Part shown: positions 36,002 to 45,101 of the stretch, piece by piece
How positions within the stretch are numbered: position 1 is the stretch's first letter
Layout: the number at the start of each line of letters is the position of its first letter
Source of the DNA: JACKBC01 sp041391125
GTDB lineage: Bacteria > Chloroflexota > Anaerolineae > Caldilineales > Caldilineaceae
Direction of reading: 5' to 3'
DNA length: 64,000 nucleotides
NCBI GenBank assembly: GCA_041391125.1
Contig: JAWKON010000042.1
Coordinates: 11,731 to 75,730, forward strand
Made by a program: the position numbers and the translations under genes
The notes under the pieces: generated by a model
Database searches by the model: none
What the model was told of the DNA's origin: nothing
Seen by the model: only the letters and a program-made list of their open reading frames with translations

Positions 36002-36822
36002 ATGAAGCACAGAATCCAATCCGACTATAGCCAGACCAAACGGTGGATGTGACCCGTGAATCAGCCGGGTGGGACTATCTTGACCTATTTCGCCGTGGTG
36101 CGGTTGCAGCCCGGTGAAAGATTGCGCGGAAGCGACAGGTGGCGACGAGGTGGCGCTGGTGCCGCTGCAAAGGTGCAGGCACATTAGCCGCCAGCGACCA
36201 ACAATGGTCGTATCGCGCGAAAATGTTTTCACCCAGTTGCCGCACGTTATCTACCGCCGCCGGGCCAGGAGATCAAAGTGGGCAACAGCGCACGGTGCGC
36301 TGGGCGGCGCCCCGGCCACCGGCAAATATCCGGTGCGCCTCTTTACGCCAGAGGAACAGAAAGTGGAAATCCGCGGGGGTGGACCGGCCGTGCTTGAAGT
36401 GCATCATACGCTGGCCTGGCCGCGCTGCCCGCCGAGCGGCTGATTCTCTTTGAAGTGTACGTGCCGGGCGGAACCTGTGGCCGCCCACTGTCACGACCGC
36501 GTGGGCGATTCCCCCTATTTGGAGGAGACCTACTATTACCGCATCCAGCCCGAAAACGGCCAGCCTTCCACACAACTACCGCCGCGACACCGACTTCGAT
36601 GAAGTGATTCCAGCTCGCCACGGCGACTGCGTGCTGGTGACGCAGGGCTTTCACCCGGTTGCGGCCAACCCCAACTCCAAATATCTATTTTTCTCAATTA
36701 CTTAGCCGGTGAGCCGCAAAACGAGGCCGTGACTATCGCCCCTTTGAAGACCCGACACCACCTGGATCAAGAAAGACAACTGGGACGCCAATCAGATGAC
36801 GTTGCCGATTCAATGGAAGTGA
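36002..36822 (+). pseudogene. iolB: 5-deoxy-glucuronate isomerase, frameshifted
   Basis: ATG 36002 starts MKHRIQSDYSQTKRWM. Conserved IolB blocks appear in all three frames: GGTILTYFAVVRLQPGE, PAERLILFEVYVPGG, AHCHDRVGDSPYLEETYYYR (cupin metal histidines), RIQPENGQPS, DEVIPARHGDCVLVTQGFHP with a further metal histidine, and RDYRPFEDP. It ends LPIQWK at 36822. The total of 273 codons equals a normal IolB, with nine or more frame changes and almost no missing conserved residue, which argues for sequence indels. IolB isomerises 5-deoxy-glucuronate to 5-dehydro-2-deoxygluconate, the substrate of IolC. Confidence 0.85.
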
Positions 36823-36827
36823 AGAGG

Positions 36828-36912
36828 ACAAGGTGACAGGATGAAGAGGATGACAAGGTGATATGGTGACTTCTTGAGCTCAGTCATCTTGTCATCTTGT
36901 CATCTTGTCAAA
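36828..36912. repeat. GACAAGGTGACAGGATGA / CATCTTGTCATCTTGTC inverted array
   Basis: GGACAAGGTGACAGGATGAA (36826-36845) and GATGACAAGGTGATATGG face TCATCTTGTCATCTTGTCAT (about 36890-36909) in the iolB-iolD gap. The same words occur at 38820-38865 and 44085-44143. Confidence 0.85.
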
Positions 36913-36929
36913 CCACAAGGAGAAACCTA

Positions 36930-38853
36930 ATGAGTACGAACGCCACCACCCGCCTGACCATGTCGCGGGCAATCGTGCAGTTTTAAAAATCAATACAGCG
37001 AACGCGATGGGGTTGAGCACAAGTTTTTGCCGGCTGCTTTGGCATCTTTGGCCACGGCAATGTGTCCGGCATGGGGCAGGCGCTGCAGCAATATCCCGAC
37101 TTTCGTTATTATCAGGCGCGTAATGAACAGGCTATGGTGCATACTGCGGCCGCCTGTCTGAAACATGCCAACCGGCTGCGCACCCTTGCCTGCACCACCT
37201 CCATTGGCCCCGGCGCCACCAACATGGTGACCGGCGCCGCCACCGCCACGGTCAACCGGCTGCCGGTGCTGCTGCTGCCCGGCGACATTTTTGCCCGCCG
37301 CAATGTGGCCCCTGTCCTCCGCTTGGGAATCGAATGGGAGCACAGCCAGGACATCTCGGCCAACGACTGCTTCAAACCGGTCAGCCGCTACTGGGACCGC
37401 ATCAACCGGCCCGACCAGCGCTGGTTACGTCGCTCATCAGGGCCATGCGCGTGCTCACCAGCCCGGCCGATACCGGCGCCGTCACCGTGGCCATCCCGCA
37501 GGACGTGCCAGACCGAAGCATGGGATTACCCCAGCGAACTCTTTGCGAAGCGTCTGGCGCATTCCGCCGCAACCGGCCCGATGCTGATGCGATCAAACGG
37601 GCGGCGCAAAGATACATCCGCAACGCCCAGAAGCCCATGATCATCGCCGGCGGCGGCGTGGCTCTATAGCGAAGCCACGGCCACGCTGGCCAACTTTGTG
37701 GAGCGCACGGGCATCCCCGTGGGCGAGACGATGGCGGGCAAAGTATGCGCTACGACAACCCACTCTGCCTGGGCGCCGTAGGCACCGCTGATACTTCTGC
37801 CGCCAACATTGTAGCCAAAGAGGCCGACCTGATCATCGGTATCGGCACCCGCTACAGCGACTTTACCACGGCCAGCAAAACCCAGTTCCGCAACGCCGAC
37901 GTGCATTTTGTCAATATCAACGTAGCCGAGTTCGATTCCGCCAAACATAGCGCCATCCCCTCACCGGCGATGCCAAAGTTACATTGGAAGAGCTGCTCGG
38001 CCTTTTGGATGGCTACATCTTGAAGCCAATCAATCTCAAGCGCGCAAGCTACACGATGCGTGGGAAGCCGAAGTGGATCGCCTCTACGCCATCCAGACCG
38101 CCGACAGCGGCTTGCCCTGGCAGGCGCGCTTATCGGCGCCGTCAACGACCACGGCGACCCCAATGCCGTCATGGTGGGCGCGGCGGGCAGCCTGCCCGGC
38201 GACATGCACAAGCTGTGGCGGGCGCGCCATCCCAAGCAATATCACCTGGAGTATGGCTACTCATGCATGGGCTACGAGATTGCCGGCGGGCTGGGCCTCA
38301 AATGGCCGACCCGGACCGCGAGGTCTATGTCATGGTGGGCGACGGCTCCTATTTGATGATGAACACCGACCTGATCACCTCGGTGCAGGAAGGGTATAAG
38401 CTGACCGTGGTGCTCATGGACAACAGCGGCTTCCGCTCCATTGGCTCGCTGAGCCGCAGCCTGGGTCAAGGTGGCTTTGGCACCCGCTACGTCTTCCCCG
38501 AAAATGGCGGGCTGCCCACCGATGCCAAGGGCTATGAGGTGGATACGCTGCCGGTGGACCTGGCCATGAACGCCCTGGCCTGGGCCGCCACGTCATCGAA
38601 TGCAGCAGCGTGGATGATGTGATTCAGGCGCTGCAGGACGCCGAGCATTGACCGCACCACCGTCATCCACGTGCGCAACGACCGCTACCTGGGCGTCCCC
38701 GGCTACGAAAGCTGGTGGGACGTACCCGTGGCCGAAGTCAGCGAGCTGGATTCGGTCAACGCCGCCCGCGAAGAGTGGGCGGAGAATCAGGTGATGGAGC
38801 GCGCTATTTTTGGAGAGCCTGTGAGGATGAGGGATGACAAGATGACCGGGTGA
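36930..38853 (+). pseudogene. iolD: 3D-(3,5/4)-trihydroxycyclohexane-1,2-dione hydrolase, frameshifted
   Basis: AAGGAG (36917-36922) precedes ATG 36930, MSTNATTRLTMSRAIVQFL. This TPP enzyme of inositol breakdown shows YYQARNEQAMVHTAAACLKH (TPP glutamate region), TTSIGPGATNMVTGAATATV, NRLPVLLLPGDIFARR, WDYPSEL, KPMIIAGGGV, EADLIIGIGTRYSDFTTASK, then the TPP/Mg motif VMVGDGSYLMMNTDLITS with VVLMDNSGFRSIGSLSRSL. The end is HVRNDRYLGVPGYESWWDVP and ends with ERAIFGEPV before a stop inside a word array at 38853. About ten frame changes, overall length (about 640 codons) normal. Confidence 0.87.
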
Positions 38854-38865
38854 CAAGGTGAATCC
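38820..38865. repeat. GGATGACAAGATGACC word array ending iolD
   Basis: GTGAGGATGAGGGATGACAA (38820-38839) continuing GATGACCGGGTGACAAGGTG. It contains the apparent iolD stop codon, so the last codons of iolD are repeat-derived. Confidence 0.8.
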
Positions 38866-38889
38866 TGTTCTGGCCAACTGATTTCGTCG

Positions 38890-38945
38890 GCGCGTTGGGG
38901 CATGATTGGCGGCGGGAAAGCGCGGCGACAGCAGATTGGATTTGT
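38890..38945 (+). pseudogene. Possible N-terminal stub of a Gfo/Idh dehydrogenase
   Basis: In one frame the bases read WGMIGGGKARRQQIGFVRR. WGMIGGG resembles the Rossmann loop of Gfo/Idh proteins, which commonly start R(V/W)GM(V/I)GGG. No downstream homology is seen. It may be a remnant of a deleted inositol dehydrogenase gene after iolD. Low confidence because the match is only seven or eight residues. Confidence 0.25.
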
Positions 38946-38996
38946 TCGCCGCCTATCGTGCCCCGCCGGCCAACATTTAGTTGAGCCAATATCATA

Positions 38997-39679
38997 ATGA
39001 ACGAAACAGAATTGACCTTGGCCCATTTAAAACAGGCTATCAGCTCAAATGGAGCCCCACCATCGCCGCGAAAAGAAAAAGCCATTTATGGCTAACGCGG
39101 CTACACCTTCTCGAACTACTTTCGGCTCAACAATTCAGCGGTCGAAATTGCGGCGCTGCTCGGCTACACGTATGAGCACGCATATCTCAATCTGCCGTAC
39201 AGAAAGATGCGCTGCCAAACTGGAATTACGCTGCAACACAGGCTAAACAGATCTGGTACATATTGCATGACCAGCAAAATGGCGCGGCGAATTTTTGATT
39301 GCGCCGATTCTGGCTAACTGCTCGACTATGTGGATGCCCGCCTGAGCGTTGGTACCACCATCAGCGTCAACAACATTTTGCGAGGCGCGCTTGACTACTA
39401 CTTGGAGGCCAGCGCCTGCTGCGTGGTGATTGAGGCCAGAATGCTGATTTACAGGCTGCCCGGCTTTCATCAGCTCATGGCGGAAATGGCCGCGCTGGAT
39501 CAACATCCCGGACATACCGGCCTGCTCTACGGCATCACCGTGGGGGACGTGTGGCAATTTGGACGGCTGCACCGCCCCACCAAAGCGATCTATCAGACCT
39601 TGCGCTCTACACGATTCCCGCCCAGGTGGAATCGCTACTGCGCACTTTGATTGCAATACTCACAAAGGAATACCTATGA
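38997..39679 (+). pseudogene. PD-(D/E)XK nuclease-like protein, frameshifted
   Basis: ATG 38997 gives MNETELTLAHLKQAISSNG. Over several frames follow GYTFSNYFRLNNSAVEIAAL, AYLNLPYR, LLDYVDARLSVGTTISVNNI, then CCVVIEA-KNADLQA, an E-x-K motif typical of PD-(D/E)XK folds, LMAEMAALDQHPGHTGLLYG, ITVGDVWQFGRLHRPTKAIY and IPAQVESLLRTLIAILTKEY. This matches the layout of small nuclease-like proteins common in cyanobacteria and Chloroflexota. The stop TGA (39677-39679) overlaps the mmsA start codon as ATGA, so the two are coupled. Function unknown; not an inositol enzyme. Confidence 0.5.
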
Positions 39680-41153
39680 CCACAAACGGACAGCTACTCA
39701 ACTACGTCAACGGCCAGTGGGCGCGCTCCGCGCCGCTGACTATCTGGACGTGATGAATCCGGCCACGGCGCAGGCCATCACGACCGTACCCATGTCGCCG
39801 GGCGGTGAGGTGGACAATGCGGTGCAAAAGGCGCAGGCAGCCTACGTTGGCTGGCGCCACACGCCGGTGGGCGACCGCATCCAGCCGCTCTTTAAGCTCA
39901 AGCAGCTCTTGGAAGACAATCTGGACGCATTTGGGCGCATTATTACCGACGAGTGCGGCAAGACCTATGCCGAAAGCGTGGCCGAAATGCGCCGCGGCAT
40001 CGAAAATGTGGAGGTGGCGTGCGGCGCGCCGGTTCTCATGCAGGGCTACAACAACGAAGACATTGCCCGCGGCATCGATGAGCACATGTTCCGCCAGCCG
40101 TTGGGCGTGGTGGCGGCCATCACCCCCTTCAACTTCCCCGGCATGATCCCGCTCTGGTTTCTGCCCTATGCGGTGGCCACGGGCAACTGCTTTATCCTCA
40201 AGCCCAGCGAAAAGGTGCCCATGAGCAGCCAAAAGCTCTTTGAGCTGATCGACCAGGCGGGCTTCCCGGCGGGCGTGCTGCAATTGGTCAACGGCGGCAA
40301 AGAGACGGTGGACGCGCTGCTGGATCACCCCGGCGTCCGCGCCATCAGCTTTGTGGGCTCGACGCCGGTGGCCAGATATGTGTACAGCCGGGCCACGGCC
40401 AACGGCAAGCGCGCCCAATGTCAGGGCGGCGCCAAGAATCCGGTGGTGATCATGCCCGACGCCGATTTGGAATCGGCCACGCGCATTGTGGCAGACTCGG
40501 CCTGGGGCTGCGCCGGTCAGCGCTGTCTGGCGCTCTCGGTGGCCGTGACCGTGGGCGAGGCCAAGAACACTTTTACCGAAATGCTGGCCGATGCCGCTGC
40601 CAGCCGCAAGGTGGGCTATGGGCTGGGCGAAGGCATCGAAATGGGTCCCGTCATCACGGGCGAGAGCAAAACGCGCATTGAGAGCATTATTGGCAAAGCG
40701 GGTCAAGAAGGCGCCAATGTGCTGGTGGATGGACGAGACAAAAAGGTGGGCGGTTACGAAGATGGCTACTTTGTCTTCCCCACCATTTTGGACAACGTGA
40801 ACCCCAACGGCGAAATCGCTAAGACCGAAATCTTTGGCCCGGTGCTGAGCATGATGCACGCCAATACGGTCGAAGACGCGCTGGAGATCGTCAACAACAG
40901 CGCCTATGGCAACATGGCCTGCATCTTCACCAGCGACGGCAACACGGCCCGCCAGTTCCGCTACGGCGCCGACGCCGGCAATGTGGGCATCAACATTGGC
41001 GTAGCTGCTCCGATGGCCTATTTCCCCTTTAGCGGCTGGAACGAAAGCTTTTTCGGCGACCTGCACGCCCAAAGCCACCACGGCGTCGAGTTCTACACGC
41101 AGACCAAGGTGGTGGTGGAACGGTGGCCGCGGGAGTGGAGTCGGAAGTTTTAG
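39676..41153 (+). pseudogene. mmsA: Methylmalonate/malonate-semialdehyde dehydrogenase (CoA-acylating), one frameshift near the start
   Basis: AAAGGAA before ATG 39676 gives MTTNGQLLNYVNGQWARSA; after one frame change near 39737 the rest is intact to 41153. Landmarks: YLDVMNPATAQAITTVPMSP, MFRQPLGVVAAITPFNFPGM, ILKPSEKVPMSSQKLFELI, ISFVGSTPVARYVYSRATAN, GAKNPVVIMPDADLE, then WGCAGQRCLALSVAV with the catalytic cysteine, and EIFGPVLSMMHANTVEDALE. The MmsA/IolA type is distinguished by CQGGAKNPVVIMPDAD and by the CoA-dependent reaction. It converts malonate semialdehyde, the end product of inositol breakdown, to acetyl-CoA. A single indel is probably a sequence error. Confidence 0.9.
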
Positions 41154-41157
41154 GAGT

Positions 41158-41250
41158 GCTGCTTATAGCTGTATTGCTGTATTGCTGTATTGCTGTATAA
41201 AGGGTTGTCTCAGTGAGAAATACAGCAAGACAGCGATAAGCTATACAACA
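41158..41250. repeat. GCTGTATT octamer array with inverted partner
   Basis: GCTGTATTGCTGTATTGCTG (41169-41188) faces AATACAGCAAGACAGCGATA (41219-41238) and ends before the AAAGGAA site of the next gene. Confidence 0.85.
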
Positions 41251-41272
41251 ACAAACCCAAAGGAACACCACA

Positions 41273-42442
41273 TTGCAAACACACACACTCGGCATCGGCG
41301 TAATCGGCATGGGCTGGATGGGGCAGGCGCATAGCCGGGCGTATCGGAATATTGCGGACCGCTTTTATGATAGCGGCATTCGTCCCCAACTGGTGATTTG
41401 CGGCGATGAGGCGCCGGCGCGGGCGCAGCAGGCGCAAGAGGCGCTGGGCTTCGCGCAATCGACCACCGATTGGCATGAGGTGATTGAACATCCCAACGTG
41501 CAGGTGGTCAACGTGGCTTCGCCCAACTATCTGCATTTGGAGATGGTGCGGGCGGCCACGGCGGCGGGCAAGCACGTCTTTTGCGAAAAACCGGTGGGTC
41601 GCTCGCCCGCCGAAACGGCGGAGATTGAGCGGTTGGCGCGTGAGGCGGGCGTGATGAGCTTTGTGGGATTCAACTATCGCTGGGCGCCCATGGTGCAATA
41701 TGCCAAACAGCTCATTGACGAGGGCCGGCTAGGCCAAATCACGCATTACCGCGGCCGCTTTTTCGCCATGTATGGCTCTAACCCGCTGGGGCATCTCACC
41801 TGGCGCTTTAAGCAAGAGTATGCCGGTTCGGGCGTGCTGGGCGACATTATGTCCCACGCCGTGGATATGGCGCACATGTTGATTGGCGACATTGACCGCG
41901 TGGTCAGCAGCCGCCACACCTTCATCACCGAACGCCCCCTTCCCAGCGGCCAAGGCACGCACTTCGGCCTGGGTCAACCGGGTGACCCCACTGGGCCGGT
42001 CGAGAATGAAGATTACGTGGGCGCGCTGGTCCAATTTGCCAACGGCGCCCAAGGCTCGTTTGAAACCTGCCGCGCCATCTTTGGTCCCAAATGTGAAATG
42101 TCGTTTGAGGTCAATGGGACCAAAGGCGCGCTCAAATGGAACTTTGAACGACTTAATGAGCTGGAACTTTATCTTCCTACCGAGGATGCCGCCTCCGATG
42201 GCTACACGAATCTACTGGGTGGACCGCGCTTTCCGTTCCACGGCCGCTTTAATCCGGGCGACGGCATTGGCGTGGGCTACGAGGATCTCAAATGCATTGA
42301 GGCGTTCCACTTTCTCCGCTCTATTGCAGACGGCCAGCAGATCGAGCCCAGTTTTGCCTCGGCGCTTAAACTGGCCAATGTACAGACGGCCATGATGAAG
42401 TCGTGGGAGAGTGGAGGGTGGGAGGCAGTATCGAGTGTTTAG
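41273..42442 (+). CDS. Gfo/Idh/MocA oxidoreductase, inositol dehydrogenase-like
   Basis: A 389-residue intact protein starting with TTG 41273 after AAAGGAA (about 41259-41265). The Rossmann loop is IGVIGMGWMGQAHSRAY (residues 8-24); E105-K106-P107 (FCEKPVGRS) is the family signature with the catalytic lysine; SGVLGDIMSHAVDMAHML holds the catalytic Asp/His pair. MSFVGFNYRWAPMVQYAKQL is typical of cyclitol and sugar dehydrogenases such as IolG, IolW or IolX. Given the neighbouring iolB, C, D, E and A genes and the lack of another candidate nearby, it is the likely dehydrogenase that makes scyllo-inosose from inositol (inference). Confidence 0.88.
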   Translation: MQTHTLGIGVIGMGWMGQAHSRAYRNIADRFYDSGIRPQLVICGDEAPARAQQAQEALGFAQSTTDWHEVIEHPNVQVVNVASPNYLHLEMVRAATAAGKHVFCEKPVGRSPAETAEIERLAREAGVMSFVGFNYRWAPMVQYAKQLIDEGRLGQITHYRGRFFAMYGSNPLGHLTWRFKQEYAGSGVLGDIMSHAVDMAHMLIGDIDRVVSSRHTFITERPLPSGQGTHFGLGQPGDPTGPVENEDYVGALVQFANGAQGSFETCRAIFGPKCEMSFEVNGTKGALKWNFERLNELELYLPTEDAASDGYTNLLGGPRFPFHGRFNPGDGIGVGYEDLKCIEAFHFLRSIADGQQIEPSFASALKLANVQTAMMKSWESGGWEAVSSV

Positions 42443-42515
42443 GATTGAGTATTCCGTGGCTGATTTTTTCACGAAACAAGCTCCACGCATTCTATTACTC
42501 AATACTCGATAAAAA
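42430..42515. repeat. GAGTATT / AATACTCG word arrays
   Basis: GAGTGTTTAGGATTGAGTAT (42431-42450) and ATTACTCAATACTCGATAAA (about 42493-42512) form an inverted pair around TTTCACGAAACAAGC. The left arm overlaps the stop codon of the dehydrogenase, whose last residues (SSV) are repeat-encoded. Confidence 0.75.
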
Positions 42516-42527
42516 AGAGACACTCCC

Positions 42528-42602
42528 ATGACCAATTCCAACGCATCCCCCGTCATCGAAGCCCGCGGCATTTCCAAGGGCAAAGGGGCACTATCTACAT
42601 AA
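42528..42602 (+). pseudogene. N-terminal stub of a sugar ABC transporter ATPase
   Basis: ATG 42528 opens a 24-codon frame reading MTNSNASPVIEARGISKGKG then ALST and a stop. PVIEARGISKxFG is the standard first strand of RbsA/XylG/MglA-type sugar ATPases. The frame ends right where such a gene would continue, and the following 100 bases are repeat-like (CAACACGCAACATTCC) up to the binding-protein gene. I read it as the remains of a deleted or replaced ABC ATPase. Confidence 0.5.
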
Positions 42603-42709
42603 CAGAAACTCGCAACCCTACAACAGCTTCAACCGGTACCCGCAACACGCAACATTCCAGTTTTCAACGCAACACCAAAACCAATACCATCCCATTAAGG
42701 AGGACCTCC

Positions 42710-44078
42710 ATGAAACAACGCAAATTCTGGCTAATTTTCGTCCTGCTCTTTGGCTTGCTCATGGCGGCCTGCGCGCCAGCTCAGCAGGCCGCGCCTGCCG
42801 AGGAGCGACGCGCACAGCCGCACCGGAAAAGGCGACCGTCGAATTTTGGTTCAACCCACCGTCGGGCGGCGTATCGAAGGCATCAACTGCATGGTGGAAT
42901 CCGCCATTGACCCGTTCAATGAGCAAAGCGAAACTATTTTTGTCAACGCCGTGGCCAATCCAGATACGTGGAACGCCACGCGCACGGCACTGGCGGGCGG
43001 CGCCGGTCCGGATATTGTAGGGACGCCGGGACCATCCTTTGTCTATGAATTGGCGGCGGCTGGCCAGCTTTTGCCGCTGGATGATTTTGTGGACACGCTG
43101 GGCTGGGACCAGAACGTGGTGCCGTGGGCCCTGAGCCTGGGCCAGGTGGACGGCAAGCTCTACAGCCTGCCCGATGAGCTGGAAACGCTGGTGCTCTATT
43201 ACAACAAAACGCTCTTTGAAGCCAACGGCTGGGAGCCGCCCACCACGATGGACGAGATGACCGCGCTGGCAGAAAAAGTGGCCGCCGCCGACATTATCCC
43301 CTTCTCGCACGCCAATGCCGAATGGCGGCCGGCCAACGAGTGGTTTGTGGGCGAATGGCTCAACCACGTGGCCGGGCCGGACAAGGTCTATCAGGCGCTC
43401 AAAGGTGAAATTAGCTGGGACGATCCCGACTTTGTGACCGCCATGAACATCCTCAACGATTACCAGCAAAACGGCTACTTTATGGGCGGGTTGGAGCTCT
43501 ATTACACGACCACTTTTGACGAATTCCTGACCACCTTTGCCAAGGGCGAAGCCGCCATGAATATCGAAGGCACCTGGCGGGCGCAAGACCTGGTGGATGT
43601 CTATTTCACTGAGGATAACGGCGGCAACGAGTGGGACTGGGTACCCGTACCCTCCACCACCGGCGACGCCATTTTTGACATCGGCATGGGCCAAACCTGG
43701 TCGATCAACAAAAACGCGGCCAATCCACAGGCGGCGGCGGAATTTCTGACCTACTTGTACTCGCCGGCCACCCAGGCCACGCTGATCCAGAAATGCGGCA
43801 AGGCGCCAGCCCCCGTCAAGCTGGAGGCCGATGCGCTGGACTCGATTGACCCGCGCATTGCCAGCATCTTCGCCGCCTTCTCCGAGGCCAACGACCAGGG
43901 TCGCTACGGCTACACCACCTGGACCTTCTGGCCGCCCAAGAGCGACGCCTATATTTACGAAGAGGTGGAAAAAGTGTGGGCCGGCGACATGACCGTCGAG
44001 GAGTACCTGACCGGGCTCAACGATCTGTTCCAGGAAGAGCTGGCCGAGGGCGCAATTCCGCCGATTCCGGAGCGGTAA
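42710..44078 (+). pseudogene. Extracellular sugar-binding lipoprotein (ABC importer, SBP family 1), frameshifts near the N-terminus
   Basis: AAGGAGG (42697-42703) precedes ATG 42710: MKQRKFWLIFVLLFGLLMAA then C21, a lipoprotein signal. Two frame changes between 42800 and 42900 pass through ATVEFWFNPPSGG; from 42900 the frame is intact: IDPFNEQSETIFVNAVANPD, GGAGPDIVGTPGPSFVYELA, GKLYSLPDELETLVLYYNKT, FAKGEAAMNIEGTWRAQDLV and NPQAAAEFLTYLYSPATQAT, all typical of family 1 binding proteins. Length about 456 codons. With the two permeases downstream it forms the importer of the inositol region; inositol or a related sugar is the presumed ligand. Confidence 0.87.
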
Positions 44079-44084
44079 GGGATG

Positions 44085-44143
44085 ATAAGATGAAGGGATG
44101 ACAGGATGACATGGTGACTATTCATCTTGTCATCTTGTCATAG
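44085..44143. repeat. GGATGACAGGATGACATGG / CATCTTGTCATCTTGTCAT inverted array
   Basis: GATGAAGGGATGACAGGATG (44090-44109) faces TTCATCTTGTCATCTTGTCA (44121-44140). It lies between the binding protein and first permease and could act as an intra-operon hairpin that lowers permease expression (inference). Confidence 0.85.
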
Positions 44144-44156
44144 AAAAGGAGCAACA

Positions 44157-45098
44157 ATGGCTCAAGTACAAGAAGCGCCCATGCTGACCGGCGGCGTGGC
44201 CACGCAATCGCGGCGGCGCACAAAGCGGCTGTTTCAGAAGAACGTTGTGCCGTGGCTTTTTATTGCACCGATTTTGCTGCTGCATCTGGTGGTGGTGATT
44301 GGGCCGTCGCTGGCTGCGTTTTATTATTCGCTGACCGACTGGTCCGGCATTGGGCCGGCCGAGTATGTGGGGCTGAAGAATTTTCAAGAGCTGATCTTTG
44401 AGGACCGCAACTATCGGGCCGCGCTCCAGCACAACATCTCGTGGCTGCTCTTTTTTATGACCGTGCCCTTTTTTATGGCGCTGGTGGCGGCGGCGCTGTT
44501 GGCGCAGATCAAGCGCGGCAGTATGCTCTTCCGCGCCGTCATGTTCATCCCCTACATTCTGCCCAGCGTGATCATCGTCAGCATCTGGCGCAACCTGTTG
44601 AGCCCGCGCCTGGGCATTGGCGCGCAACTGGCCAGTTGGGGCATTGGCGGGCTGGATCGCGCCTTTTTGGGCGAGACCACCACGGCGCTGCTCACCATTG
44701 CGTTTATCGACAACTGGCACTTTTGGGGCTTTTTGATGGTGCTCTTTCTGGCCGCCATGCAAAACATCCCGCCTGAACTCTACGACGCCGCCAAGATCGA
44801 CGGCGCCAATCGCCGTCAAGAATTTCGCCACGTGACCATTCCGGGCATCCTGCCCACGCTGTCGTTTATGCTGCTCATGGTGGGCATCTGGTCGTTCCTG
44901 GTCTTTGACTATGTGTGGCTGCTCACGCAGGGCGGGCCGGCCGGCGCCTCCGAGGTGATGGCGACCTATCTGTACAAGCAGGCGTTCAACCGCTTTGAAG
45001 CCGGTTACGCCTCAGCCATTGGTCTATCCATGAGCCTCTTTGCGGGCGTCATCATCAGCGTCTTTGTAATCCTGCGCCGCCGGGGATGGGAGATTTAG
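44157..45098 (+). CDS. ABC transporter permease (MalF type)
   Basis: AAAGGAG (44145-44151) selects ATG 44157 (MAQVQEAPMLTGG); 313 residues. Six membrane segments include WLFIAPILLLHLVVVIGPSL, LLFFMTVPFFMALVAAALL, FRAVMFIPYILPSVIIVSIW, MLLMVGIWSFLVFDYVWLL and IGLSMSLFAGVIISVFVIL. The cytoplasmic EAA-type loop ELYDAAKIDGANRRQEFRHV contacts the ATPase. The next permease starts four bases after the stop. No ATPase gene follows; such importers often share a MsmX-like ATPase encoded elsewhere. Confidence 0.94.
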   Translation: MAQVQEAPMLTGGVATQSRRRTKRLFQKNVVPWLFIAPILLLHLVVVIGPSLAAFYYSLTDWSGIGPAEYVGLKNFQELIFEDRNYRAALQHNISWLLFFMTVPFFMALVAAALLAQIKRGSMLFRAVMFIPYILPSVIIVSIWRNLLSPRLGIGAQLASWGIGGLDRAFLGETTTALLTIAFIDNWHFWGFLMVLFLAAMQNIPPELYDAAKIDGANRRQEFRHVTIPGILPTLSFMLLMVGIWSFLVFDYVWLLTQGGPAGASEVMATYLYKQAFNRFEAGYASAIGLSMSLFAGVIISVFVILRRRGWEI

Positions 45099-45101
45099 CC
45101 T

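Noticed and set aside
36114..36453. Arginine-rich frames in the iolB region as novel small proteins
   Set aside because: They are shifted readings of iolB; the conserved IolB blocks account for the whole interval.
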